Made by a program: the position numbers and the translations under genes. A stretch of 64,000 nt of DNA, from assembly GCF_001613045.1 (NCBI RefSeq), contig NZ_BDBP01000045.1:1-64000 (forward strand), given 5' to 3'. This document shows positions 17,760 to 26,504 of the stretch, one piece after another. The notes under the pieces are model-generated. The model ran no database searches. It was not told the origin of the DNA and was given only the letters and a program-made list of their open reading frames with translations. Every line of letters begins with the position of its first letter. The first letter of the stretch is position 1. The stretch is from Nocardia lijiangensis NBRC 108240. Lineage in GTDB: Bacteria; Actinomycetota; Actinomycetes; Mycobacteriales; Mycobacteriaceae.

Positions 17760-18688
17760 CGGCGATGCCACTCGATCGGGGCGGCGCGTCGCTGCACGCC
17801 CTGCTCGGCGAGCTGACACCCGCCGCGGCCAAGATCGACGCCTACGCCGGCGACACGTACGTGCAGGAGAGCGTCGAACAGCTCGAGCGGCTCGGCATCG
17901 ATCCCGTCGGCTTCGCCAGACAGCACTCGCTGTTGCTGCTCAAGCCGGACGCGATCGTGGCGCGCGCCGTCGAGCCGACGTTGCAATGGCTGCCCGCCAA
18001 CGGTTTCCGCGTCGTCGCGGCGCACCGGATGCGGGTGAACCGGCACCTGGTGCGTGCGCTGTGGTACTTCGCGTGGAACATCGCCTCGCCCGAGCGCAGG
18101 CGGCTCGCCGATCTGCTGATCGACATCTCGGAAGTGCTCGTCCTGGTCGTGCACGGCGCCGACGGCGCGCTGCCGGTGCCGGTCCGCCTCACCGAGGCCA
18201 AGGGCGCCACCGATCCGCGCAAACGCAATCCCGGCGAACTCCGATACCTGCTCGGCAGGCACAACTTCCTGCTGAATCTGGTGCACTCGCCCGACGATCC
18301 TGCCGACGTGCTCCGCGAACTCGCCGTCTACTTCGACGAGAACACCCGCGCGGACCTGCTCGGGCAGGCGACCGCCGGGCTGGACCGCACGGCGGCGGTC
18401 AGCGCGTTGGCCGCCGACCTGTACGCGCAGGTCCCGGCGCGTAGTTTCGACCGCGACGACGCGCTGCGTGGCGTCCTCGACGATCTGCGCCGCGCCGGAA
18501 TCGCCGCGGGCGCCGCCGAGGACGCGGACGGTGCGCGGCTGCTGTATTCGGCGTGGGCCGCGGGCGCGCAGCTGGATCCCTGGTCGGTCCTGGTGCTCGG
18601 GTCCTATGTGCTTCCGATGCGGGTGGGCTTGCAGCCGCAGACGCTGCCGCCCGTGGCCGCGCGAGAATGGTTGGAGGGCCGATCGTGA
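17756..18688 (+). CDS. Nucleoside diphosphate kinase-like protein
   Basis: In the 310-residue product, residues about 55-210 match nucleoside diphosphate kinase: HSLLLLKPDAI (about 57-67) and the active-site segment NLVHSPDDPAD with the likely phospho-histidine at 177. It is about twice the normal length of the family, with an extra C-terminal helical domain (about 215-310). It may phosphorylate a pathway intermediate instead of serving as the general NDK. The ATG overlaps the reductase stop as ATGA. Confidence 0.7.
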   Translation: MTAMPLDRGGASLHALLGELTPAAAKIDAYAGDTYVQESVEQLERLGIDPVGFARQHSLLLLKPDAIVARAVEPTLQWLPANGFRVVAAHRMRVNRHLVRALWYFAWNIASPERRRLADLLIDISEVLVLVVHGADGALPVPVRLTEAKGATDPRKRNPGELRYLLGRHNFLLNLVHSPDDPADVLRELAVYFDENTRADLLGQATAGLDRTAAVSALAADLYAQVPARSFDRDDALRGVLDDLRRAGIAAGAAEDADGARLLYSAWAAGAQLDPWSVLVLGSYVLPMRVGLQPQTLPPVAAREWLEGRS

Positions 18689-19671
18689 CAACACACGCGG
18701 CAGTCGAGAAGACCGCCACGCACAACCGCACCATCCCCAGGCAGCTGGCGCACCGCTGCGCGGTCTCGGAGGTGTTCGTCACCTCGCTGGACACCATCGG
18801 GCCCGATGTCTTCCTGGCAGGCGCGCAACTACCCCGCATGCACGCCTACTACGGCGACCACGCCGGATCGCTCGGCCTGCGCCACGATCCGCTGGTGGTG
18901 ATGGAGGCCGCAAGGCAGGCGGCGATCGCCGTGACCCACGAGTTCTACGGTGTGCCCGCGGATATGGCGTTCATCGTGCGGACCTTCAACGGCACCGGCT
19001 CGGACACCCCGGCATGGGAGATCGGCATTGCCCCCGCGGATTTGGTGATGCAGGTGCGGATACCGCGCAGGCACCGCCGCGGTGAAGCGCTCCAGGGCCT
19101 GGACATGGTGCTGGAGATCTTCTCCGGCGGCGAGCCGATGCTCACGGTCGACGGCTCGTTCTCCTGGACGACCCAGCGCCAGTGGAACGCAGTGCGTCAC
19201 CAGTTCCGGGAAAGCTTGGGACTCGGCCCCTTTCACGGTGCTGCGGCGCTGGGTGAGCGCGCCGAGGCGGCCGCGGTGGGCCGGGAGAACCGGCGCAATG
19301 TCGTGATCGCCACACCGGAGACGGACGGTCGTGCCGCCCGTGCCGCGCTCGTCCCCGACCTGTCCCACCCGTTCCTGTTCGACCACCAGCTCGACCACGT
19401 GCCTGGCAGCCTGCTGATCGAGGCGTGCAGGCAGACCGCGCTGAGCATGGTGCTGCGCGATATGCCCCGATTGGTCTGTGTGGCAAGCACCTTCGATCGA
19501 TTCGTGGAACTGGATCTGCCCGCCGAGTGCGTCGCGGAGATCACCGAGCCCGGCCTGGACACCACCGTCGTGCACTGCGAGATCCGGCAGGCCGACGCCG
19601 TCGCCGCCAGCATCGACCTCGAATTCGACGCGGACGCTCTCGATTCCGAGACGCTGGCGGACCCCCGATGA
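18685..19671 (+). CDS. AfsA-type gamma-butyrolactone biosynthesis protein
   Basis: The 328-residue product has two hotdog domains, as in AfsA/ScbA. The first contains HDPLVVMEAARQAAIAVTHE (about 70-90). The second contains HPFLFDHQLDHVPGSLLIEA (about 229-248), a hallmark of the family. Known AfsA joins a beta-ketoacyl thioester to dihydroxyacetone phosphate, the first committed step to gamma-butyrolactone signals. The GTG at 18685 overlaps the previous stop as GTGA. The ligase/ACP genes could supply the acyl group. Whether the product is a signal or part of a larger metabolite is unknown. Confidence 0.85.
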   Translation: MTTHAAVEKTATHNRTIPRQLAHRCAVSEVFVTSLDTIGPDVFLAGAQLPRMHAYYGDHAGSLGLRHDPLVVMEAARQAAIAVTHEFYGVPADMAFIVRTFNGTGSDTPAWEIGIAPADLVMQVRIPRRHRRGEALQGLDMVLEIFSGGEPMLTVDGSFSWTTQRQWNAVRHQFRESLGLGPFHGAAALGERAEAAAVGRENRRNVVIATPETDGRAARAALVPDLSHPFLFDHQLDHVPGSLLIEACRQTALSMVLRDMPRLVCVASTFDRFVELDLPAECVAEITEPGLDTTVVHCEIRQADAVAASIDLEFDADALDSETLADPR

Positions 19672-20288
19672 ACGCCGCCGAGCTGCTGCGGACGACCCGC
19701 GCGTTCCGCAGGCGGCTGGATCTCACCCGCCCGGTGGACCGCGCCGAGCTGCTGGACTGCCTCGACACCGCCGTGCACGCGCCGAGCGGCACCAACCGGC
19801 AGCCGTGGCGTTTCCTCGTCGTCCAGGACCCGCGCACCCGGCAACAGATCGCGGAGTACTACCGGAAGGGTTTCGCGGCGTACCTGTCGGCCCGCACCCC
19901 GCGGCCCGACCAGCTCGGCGACCTCGCCTCCGGCCGATATCTGGCCGAGCGCATGCACGAGGTCCCCGCGCTGGTGCTGGTCTGCTCGCTGGGCCGCCCG
20001 CCGGCGACGGGTTCGGCGCTGCACCTGGCCAGCTTCTACGGCTCGGTCTATCCGGCCGTCTGGAACTTCCTGCTCTCCCTGCACGATCGCGGACTCGGCG
20101 GCACCATGACCACCGCGCACCTGGCCTACGAGCGCGAGGTGGCCGAGCTGCTGGCCATTCCCTTCGAGGAGGTCACTCAAGTCGCGCTACTCCCGGTTGC
20201 CCATCTGCGGCCCGGCTCACCGGCTCGGGCCCCGCGCAGGCTGCCCGCGGCCGAGGTCACCGCGTGGGACCGGTGGGGCGGGACATGA
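19668..20288 (+). CDS. Nitroreductase-family flavoenzyme
   Basis: The 206-residue FMN-dependent oxidoreductase shows the family signature APSGTNRQPWRFLVVQDP (about 38-55) and the C-terminal helix GLGGTMTTAHLA that packs on FMN. In AfsA pathways a reductase is needed to saturate the butenolide double bond. A flavoenzyme here could do that, but the substrate is unproven. The ATG overlaps the AfsA stop as ATGA. Confidence 0.85.
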   Translation: MNAAELLRTTRAFRRRLDLTRPVDRAELLDCLDTAVHAPSGTNRQPWRFLVVQDPRTRQQIAEYYRKGFAAYLSARTPRPDQLGDLASGRYLAERMHEVPALVLVCSLGRPPATGSALHLASFYGSVYPAVWNFLLSLHDRGLGGTMTTAHLAYEREVAELLAIPFEEVTQVALLPVAHLRPGSPARAPRRLPAAEVTAWDRWGGT

Positions 20289-21214
20289 GTACCGACGTGC
20301 GCTCACCGCTGGATTCGGTACGGCGCGTCGCACGCTTCACCGCCGTGATGTACAAGCCGCACTACCTGCTGTACGGCATCCTCTTCGTGCTGGCCTTGGA
20401 GGGAACGGCCGCCCTGGTGTCTCAACCGGAGATTCCGTGGCGGCCGAGCGGGGCCACCGTGTTGCGCATCGTGGTCGTGGCCTTCGTGCTGCTGTATCTG
20501 CGGATGGTCGACGAGCAGAAGGACTTGGACTACGACCGGGTCCACAACCCGGATCGGCCCCTGGTCACAGGCGCGGTCAGCGCGGGCGAGCTGCGCGCGG
20601 CCATGGGCGCGATCGCGGTCGGCGCGATCGGCGCGAGCCTTGTCCTGTCGGTGGCTTCCGGCGTGGCGATCGCGGCGGTGCTGGCGTACGGGGTGTTCCT
20701 GTGGGCCGTGGAGCGGCGCTCGGCCGCGGTGCGCGACGACATCCTGCTCAATCTCGTTGTCACGTATCCGGTTCAGCTCTTGGTCGCCGCGTACGTCCTC
20801 GTTTCGGCGATCGACACCGGAGAGGTCGCCGCAGAGTGGCAGACGGCCGCTGCGGTGGCGATCTTCGCGGGCGCGTTCCTGCAGTTCGAGTTCGCCCGCA
20901 AGACTTCGCGGGAACGGCGTCCGGGGGAGCACCTGTATTCGAATCGGCTGGGGGTCGCGGGCAGTGTGGCCGCGATCCTCGGGTTCGCCGCGCTCGCGGT
21001 GGCGGTCGAGCTCGTGCTGGTCCGGCCGTGGGAGGACAGCGGCGCGCGTGCCCTGATCGCGTGGATTCCCCCGGCGCTGTTGCTGATTCCCGTCTACGGA
21101 GAATGGCGGTTCCTGCGTTCGGACGAACCCGAGCATCCGATCCTGCCCGCCGTCGCCTTCGTCCTCGCCCTGTACCTGGCGCTCATCGGGCAGGCGTTGG
21201 TCTGCACGACCTGA
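20285..21214 (+). CDS. UbiA-family prenyltransferase
   Basis: The 309-residue integral membrane protein has about eight hydrophobic helices. The first Asp-rich motif DEQKDLDYD followed by HNPDRPLVTG (about 75-95) is characteristic of UbiA enzymes, which transfer prenyl chains to aromatic or other acceptors at the membrane. A clear second Asp-rich motif is not obvious; the loop FEFARKTSRERRPGEHLYS may fill that role. It is the last gene of the operon, joined by an ATGA overlap. In this context it may attach a prenyl or polyprenyl group to the pathway product. Confidence 0.8.
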   Translation: MSTDVRSPLDSVRRVARFTAVMYKPHYLLYGILFVLALEGTAALVSQPEIPWRPSGATVLRIVVVAFVLLYLRMVDEQKDLDYDRVHNPDRPLVTGAVSAGELRAAMGAIAVGAIGASLVLSVASGVAIAAVLAYGVFLWAVERRSAAVRDDILLNLVVTYPVQLLVAAYVLVSAIDTGEVAAEWQTAAAVAIFAGAFLQFEFARKTSRERRPGEHLYSNRLGVAGSVAAILGFAALAVAVELVLVRPWEDSGARALIAWIPPALLLIPVYGEWRFLRSDEPEHPILPAVAFVLALYLALIGQALVCTT

Positions 21215-21222
21215 GCGGTCAG

Positions 21223-21240
21223 CCTCCGTAGCGCCGGAGG
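21223..21240. terminator. Small hairpin between convergent genes
   Basis: CCTCCG-TAGCGC-CGGAGG lies between the UbiA gene (plus) and the methyltransferase gene (minus). The stem is only 6 bp with no T-run. Confidence 0.3.
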
Positions 21241-21247
21241 AAGTTGG

Positions 21248-22348
21248 CTACAGGTCGGCCGGGCGTGCTTCGAGAATGTTGTCGGGGGAGACGGTCGGGA
21301 TGACGCGCAGCAGCGTGAAGCCGTAGCGCGCCAGCAGATCTCGGTATTCCGACTCGGTGCGTTCGCGGCCCCCGGCGTTCACCAGCATCTCGATGTCGAT
21401 GTACTTGCCGGGATGCGGCCGATTGTGCTCGGGCAGTACCAGTTCGACGAGCAGCAGCCGCGCGTCGGGGCGCATGGCGGCGTGCAGGGTGCGCAGAATC
21501 TGTCCCGCCTCTTTCTCCGGCCAGTCGTGGATGATGTGCTTGAGCAGGTAGGCGTCCCCACCCTCGGGCACGGCCTCGAAGAACGATCCGGCCGTGACGG
21601 TGCAGCGATCGGTCACGCCGCGCGCGGCCAGGCCTGGCGCTGCATCGACGACCACTTCGGGCAGGTCGTACAAGACGCCGCGGGATCGCGGTGCGCGGCG
21701 CAGGATCTCGGCGAGCAGGCTGCCGTGCCCGCCGCCGACGTCGACGATGGTGTCGTAGCGCGTGAAATCGTGTGCGGCCAAAAGCGGTTCGAGGGCGAGT
21801 GTGCTGATGCTGGTCATCGCGTTGTCGAACAGCTCGCCGAGCTCGCGGTCGGTCTGCACGTACTCGAAGAACGGCATGCCGTTCAGTGCGGGGCCCACCG
21901 GCAGGCCGGTGCGTACCGCGTCGGTGAGGTGTGACCAGTGGCCGCGATGCTGGGCGGACCCGAAGAACAGAAACGCGTCGCGCAGCGACACCGGGGCGTC
22001 CCGGCACAGTGCCCGCGCCTGCGGGGTCAGCCGGTAGGCGCCGTCGCGCCGCCTGGCGAAGATGCCGTGGCTGATCAGCAGGCGCAACAGCCGGTGCAGC
22101 GCGTCCTCGTCGGCGTCCACCGCGGCGGCCAGCTCCGCGCCCTGCCGCGGACCGCGGGCGAGCTCGTCGGCGATGCCCAGCTCGGCGGCGGTCGCGATGG
22201 CCTGCGCCAGCCAGCCGGACGTCATCATCTCCATCAGCGCGATATGACCGGGAACCAGTTTTCGATGCAGCACCGCCAGTGCGCCGCGAAAGCGTTCGAC
22301 CGCGTGCAGCAGGGGGAGGGGCGGCATCGGGGTTCGTCCGTAGGCCAT
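21248..22348 (-). CDS. SAM-dependent O-methyltransferase
   Basis: The 366-residue product has an N-terminal winged-helix dimerisation region (about 10-110). The class I SAM domain has VDVGGGHGSLLAEIL (about 192-206) and HIIHDWPEKEA (about 263). The latter is the typical catalytic-histidine region of small-molecule O-methyltransferases of the COMT/hydroxyneurosporene type. A GTG at 22381 would add 11 residues. The ATG at 22348 is preferred, although neither has a strong ribosome-binding site. It is likely a tailoring enzyme for the neighbouring pathway. Confidence 0.85.
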   Translation of the reverse strand: MAYGRTPMPPLPLLHAVERFRGALAVLHRKLVPGHIALMEMMTSGWLAQAIATAAELGIADELARGPRQGAELAAAVDADEDALHRLLRLLISHGIFARRRDGAYRLTPQARALCRDAPVSLRDAFLFFGSAQHRGHWSHLTDAVRTGLPVGPALNGMPFFEYVQTDRELGELFDNAMTSISTLALEPLLAAHDFTRYDTIVDVGGGHGSLLAEILRRAPRSRGVLYDLPEVVVDAAPGLAARGVTDRCTVTAGSFFEAVPEGGDAYLLKHIIHDWPEKEAGQILRTLHAAMRPDARLLLVELVLPEHNRPHPGKYIDIEMLVNAGGRERTESEYRDLLARYGFTLLRVIPTVSPDNILEARPADL

Positions 22349-22478
22349 GGGCGGTCCATTCCATCGGTCGGTGGTCGGCACACACGCTCATCGAGCAGCG
22401 TACGTCGAGCGCCCGGTTGTTCGACGGATAAGCAGGACAAGCCAGGAACAACGGGATGTCGAACCCGCCCCGCTCCGA

Positions 22479-25082
22479 TCACCTGCGGTGCAGCACGACC
22501 GGCAGCTTGGACGGCGAGGGCACGAAATCGAGGGTGGTCGGCCGCACCCGATAGCCCGGGTCGGGCTCCGGCCGCCAGCGCGCGAACAGCGCCGCGGTCG
22601 CGAGCGTGATGGTCATGACGGCGAAGTTGTTGCCGGGACAGTGCCGCTCTCCCACGCCGAACGGCAGGATCGCCTGCTTGTCGATCTCCGCGACCCGTCC
22701 GGCGAACCACCGATCCGGATCGAAGGTTTCGGGCGCGGGGTAGTAGCGCTCGGTGTGGTGCACGAGGTACGGGCTGTACACCACCATCGCGCCGTCGGGC
22801 AGGGTGACGCCGCCGACGGTGACCGGCCCGTCGGCGGTCTGCGTGCTCACCCACGGCCCCCAGAACCGCAGCGTTTCCAGCACCACCAGCCGCAGGTAGG
22901 GCAGCGTCATGACGTGGTCCGGCCGGACCGGCCCCCCGTCGACGAAATCGTCCAGCTCCCTGCGCAATTCGTCGCCGATGTCGGGGTTGCGCATGGTCTC
23001 GTGCCAGGCCCAGGCCATGATCGACGCCGTCGAGCCGACGCCCGCCGCCAGCATCAGGATCAGCTCGTCGACGATCTCCTCGTCGGACAGGCGCGCGCCG
23101 GTCTCCGGATCGGTGTGGCGGACCAGGGCCGAGAGCACGTCGTGGAAATCCCGGTCGGCCCTGCGATATTCAGCGACCACCGCGGCGATCTGTGCCCGCA
23201 GCGCGGCGGACTTCGCGACGAAGCGGTGATTCGCGATCACCCGCAGCCGCCGCACCGGCGGTGGCAGCGCGGCGCGCTGGATCACCTGACCCAGCAACCA
23301 CGGAATGTTCTTGCGCACCTCGCGTTTCGCGTCCGCGCCGAAGTCGGCGGTGAACAGAGTGGCGGAGATGGTGTCCAGGACCAGCCGGTGCGCCTCTTCC
23401 ACCAGGTTCAGCGGGCGATCGGCGGGGAGCGCGTCGGCCCACGCATTGGCCACTTCCGCGGCGACGGCGGTGTACTCGGCGAGCCTGCGCCTGCGCAGCG
23501 CCGGGGCGATCATGCGGCGACGCAACTCGTGCGGTGGGCCGCTGAGCACGTTCGAGGCGCCGCGGATCACCTCGTGCATCGCCTCCCGCAGCTCTTCGCG
23601 GTGGAACGCCCCGGCCTCACCGAAGCCGACCTCGCGGATCAGCTCGGGCGTCGTCAGGACGTAGGCGGGGCGCGGGCCGAGATAGATGCGCACGATCGGC
23701 CCGATCTCGGCCAGCCCGGCGACGAACGGCAACCCGCCGCGCACCGCGGCGAGGCTGTGACCGAGCAGCGGGAGACGACCGGGAGCGGTGGGAATGACGG
23801 CCTGCGCCGAGGCCCGGCCTGCGCCGCCTGTCAGCGCGGTGTACTCGGCGGTGACCTGGGCGATCAGCCGTGACTGCCGCGCCGTTTCGGCATATTCGCT
23901 GAGGATCTTCCGCATCGGGATCAGCCGCGCCGGGTCGGCGGCCAGATCGCGCAGGGTCGCGGCGATCGACTCGACCGAGGGATCCGGCGTGCGCACACCG
24001 CCGCCGGGCGGCACCGTCTCCGCGAGGTCGGGATCGCAGTAGACCGCGGGCAGCCCCATGGCGACCGCCTCCAGCAGCGCCATGCCCTGGGTGTCGAATC
24101 CCGAGGAGGGAAACAGCAGCACGTCGTGCGCCGCCATCGCGAGGAGGCAGTCGAGTTGGGGCACGCCGCCGTGCAGCCGGACGCGGCTTGCGAGCCCGCC
24201 CGCCTCGATCGCCGCGCGGGCCGCCGCCTCCTGATCGCCCGTGCCGTATACGTCCAACGTGCAGCCGGGCGTTCTACGGACGGCCTCGATCGCTTCCAGC
24301 AGCCGCTTCTCCGGTGACAACCGCGCGCACCACAGCACCCGCAGGGGCGGTGCACTTTCCGCGGCATCGACGGTGGAAGACGCTGTGGTGTCGTTCGTTT
24401 CGACCACCGCGGGCATTGTCGATGCCGCGGCGCGGGCGCTGTCGAGCAGTTCGTCGTCGATGCCGTTGGAGATCACCCGGATCGGGCGGTCCAGCCCATG
24501 CGCGCGGAATCTGTCGGCAAAGTGTTCGGTCGGCACGATCACCCGGTCGGCGGCGCGCGCGTGGTTCACCATCGTGTGCCAGGCATGCCGCGCCGCGCGC
24601 GATGTGTCCTTGTGCGACACCGATTTTCGATGTGCGACGAAGCGGCCGTGCAGCGCCCGCAGGGTGAGCGCGGACAGATACGGCGTCGGTGAGGTGTGCT
24701 GGATGAAGGCGTCGTCACGACTGTGCACCGTCTGCACCACCGGAATCCCGTGGCGGCGCGCGGCGCGCAGCCCGGCGATCGCGACGCCGTAGGTGGTCTG
24801 CAGGTGCACGATGTCGACCGGACCGCGGTCGGCGAAGGCCGCGTCGATGCGGCGACTGTTCTCCGGTGTCGGCAGCACCATCGCGAATCCGTTCACCCGC
24901 ACACCCGCGAGTGCCGAAAGGACCACCAGGTCCGGGTCGGGTTCGGTAGATTCCGGCGTGGGAGCGGCGAACACCGTGACCCGGTGACCGGCCCGTACCA
25001 GGCCGCGCCGCAGGGCGTTCACGGACGTCTGGATCCCGCCGAGAGTCGCGGGATGGAAGTCGGTGAACAACGCGACGTGCAT
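22479..25082 (-). CDS. Glycosyltransferase-cytochrome P450 fusion
   Basis: One uninterrupted 867-residue frame contains two enzymes. Residues 1-420 are a GT4-type glycosyltransferase (start MHVALFTDFHPATLGGIQ, donor-site region SPEKRLLEAIEAVR and GFDTQGMALLEAVAMGLP). Residues about 435-867 are a full cytochrome P450. It has I-helix AAGVGSTAS (about 678; Gly-Ser in place of the usual Asp/Glu-Thr), K-helix ETLR (about 734), FDPDRW and the haem loop FGVGERHCPG (Cys about 811). The start at 25082 gives the canonical GT4 N-terminus; the frame is open upstream but not convincing. No frameshift or stop separates the halves. It could glycosylate and oxidise the same substrate. Confidence 0.8.
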   Translation of the reverse strand: MHVALFTDFHPATLGGIQTSVNALRRGLVRAGHRVTVFAAPTPESTEPDPDLVVLSALAGVRVNGFAMVLPTPENSRRIDAAFADRGPVDIVHLQTTYGVAIAGLRAARRHGIPVVQTVHSRDDAFIQHTSPTPYLSALTLRALHGRFVAHRKSVSHKDTSRAARHAWHTMVNHARAADRVIVPTEHFADRFRAHGLDRPIRVISNGIDDELLDSARAAASTMPAVVETNDTTASSTVDAAESAPPLRVLWCARLSPEKRLLEAIEAVRRTPGCTLDVYGTGDQEAAARAAIEAGGLASRVRLHGGVPQLDCLLAMAAHDVLLFPSSGFDTQGMALLEAVAMGLPAVYCDPDLAETVPPGGGVRTPDPSVESIAATLRDLAADPARLIPMRKILSEYAETARQSRLIAQVTAEYTALTGGAGRASAQAVIPTAPGRLPLLGHSLAAVRGGLPFVAGLAEIGPIVRIYLGPRPAYVLTTPELIREVGFGEAGAFHREELREAMHEVIRGASNVLSGPPHELRRRMIAPALRRRRLAEYTAVAAEVANAWADALPADRPLNLVEEAHRLVLDTISATLFTADFGADAKREVRKNIPWLLGQVIQRAALPPPVRRLRVIANHRFVAKSAALRAQIAAVVAEYRRADRDFHDVLSALVRHTDPETGARLSDEEIVDELILMLAAGVGSTASIMAWAWHETMRNPDIGDELRRELDDFVDGGPVRPDHVMTLPYLRLVVLETLRFWGPWVSTQTADGPVTVGGVTLPDGAMVVYSPYLVHHTERYYPAPETFDPDRWFAGRVAEIDKQAILPFGVGERHCPGNNFAVMTITLATAALFARWRPEPDPGYRVRPTTLDFVPSPSKLPVVLHRR

Positions 25083-25150
25083 GGCCACCACCGTACGGAC
25101 GCAGGAGGTCCGATGAGGGAGAATCGCGCCGAGCGGCTGGAGGCGACGGC

Positions 25151-26431
25151 ATGAGGGTGGCGATACCGCTGACCGGCACGCGCGGGGACGTTCAGCCCGC
25201 GGTCGCGCTCGGATTGGAACTGCGTCGCCGCGGCCACGAGGTGACCGTCGGCGCACCGCCGAATCTGATCGATTTCACCGCACGCGCCGGGCTCGCCGCG
25301 ATCCCCTGCGGTCCGGATGTGCAGCAGCTGTATGCCTCCGACGAGGGGCAGCGGGCGCTGGCCGCGGGCAGCAGTTTCCGGTTGATGCAGCTGGTCGGCA
25401 AGCAGATGGCCGGCTACGCCGAGCGGATGAACCGGGAGGTGATCGAGGTCTGCCGCGACGCCGACATCATCGTCTCCACGTTGCTCACCGAGGATCGGGC
25501 CGCCTCGGTGGCCGAGGCGATGCGGGTGCCGATGGTGACCATGCACGGTTTCCCCGGCCGCAAGAACGGGGCGTATCCGTTCCCCGGCGCGCTGCCGCCG
25601 CGGTGGCGTCCGCCCGCCGCGGTCAACCGCGCCACCTGGACCCTGGCCGAGAACCTGCGGCGGGTGGTGTTCCTGCGCTACCTCGATCGATTGCGCCGCG
25701 AACTCGGCCTGCGCAGGTCGGCCGCGAGCCCGGCGGCCGTGCTGGACCGCCGCGGCGTGCCCGAGGTGCAGATCTACGACCGTGCGCTGGTGCCTGGTCT
25801 GGCCGAGGAGTGGGGCGAGCGCAGGCCGTTGGTCGGCTTCCTGCCGCTCGAACGATCGGCGCGCGAGGCGATCGGTGAACTCGCCGCCGATCACGGCGAG
25901 GTGCTGGCCTGGATCGCCGACGGCGAGCCGCCGGTGTACTTCGGATTCGGCAGCATGCCCATCAGGGACACGCACGCGGTGCTCGCCATCGTGGAGCAGG
26001 TGTGCGCACGGCTCGGCAGGCGCGGGCTGGTGAGCGCGGGATGGAGCGATCTGGACGCCGCGAACGCCGAGACCGGCCCGAACGTGCAGGTCGTCGGGCC
26101 GCTCGCGCACGACATCGTCTTCCCGCTGTGCGCCGCGGCCGTGCACCACGGCGGAATCGGCACCACCTTCGAGAGTCTGCGCGCGGGTCTGCCGACGCTG
26201 GTCTGCTCGGTGTCGTTCGATCAGCCGATGTGGGGCGGCCAGGTCGAACGGCTCGGGGTCGGCGCGCACCTGCCGTTCCGGCGGCTGGACGCCGAGCGGC
26301 TGACCGAGGGCGTGCGGATCCTGCTCGCCCCGGAGACCGGACAGCGGGCGAAAAGCCTGGCGGTGCAGCTGCATTCGAGCTCGGACGCGACCCGGCGCAC
26401 GGCCGACATCGTCGAGCGGGCCGCGACGTGA
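25151..26431 (+). CDS. Glycosyltransferase, GT1/GT28 (UGT-like)
   Basis: The 426-residue product resembles bacterial sterol/antibiotic glucosyltransferases. The N-terminal acceptor domain starts MRVAIPLTGTRGDVQPAVAL. The C-terminal nucleotide-sugar site has VYFGFGSM (about 259), VVGPLAHDIVF and AVHHGGIGTTFESLRAGLP (about 331-349). It transfers a sugar from an NDP-sugar to a lipid or natural product. GGAGG precedes the ATG by 8 nt. It is transcribed divergently from the GT-P450 fusion across 68 nt, suggesting a shared control region. An ABC-2 permease gene follows. Confidence 0.87.
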   Translation: MRVAIPLTGTRGDVQPAVALGLELRRRGHEVTVGAPPNLIDFTARAGLAAIPCGPDVQQLYASDEGQRALAAGSSFRLMQLVGKQMAGYAERMNREVIEVCRDADIIVSTLLTEDRAASVAEAMRVPMVTMHGFPGRKNGAYPFPGALPPRWRPPAAVNRATWTLAENLRRVVFLRYLDRLRRELGLRRSAASPAAVLDRRGVPEVQIYDRALVPGLAEEWGERRPLVGFLPLERSAREAIGELAADHGEVLAWIADGEPPVYFGFGSMPIRDTHAVLAIVEQVCARLGRRGLVSAGWSDLDAANAETGPNVQVVGPLAHDIVFPLCAAAVHHGGIGTTFESLRAGLPTLVCSVSFDQPMWGGQVERLGVGAHLPFRRLDAERLTEGVRILLAPETGQRAKSLAVQLHSSSDATRRTADIVERAAT

Positions 26432-26504
26432 TCCGGTCCGCGCACTCCTCGGCCGCCCATCGCTCCGACGCGGACCGGACGACGCGCGGGCTCGCCCGTT
26501 GCGG

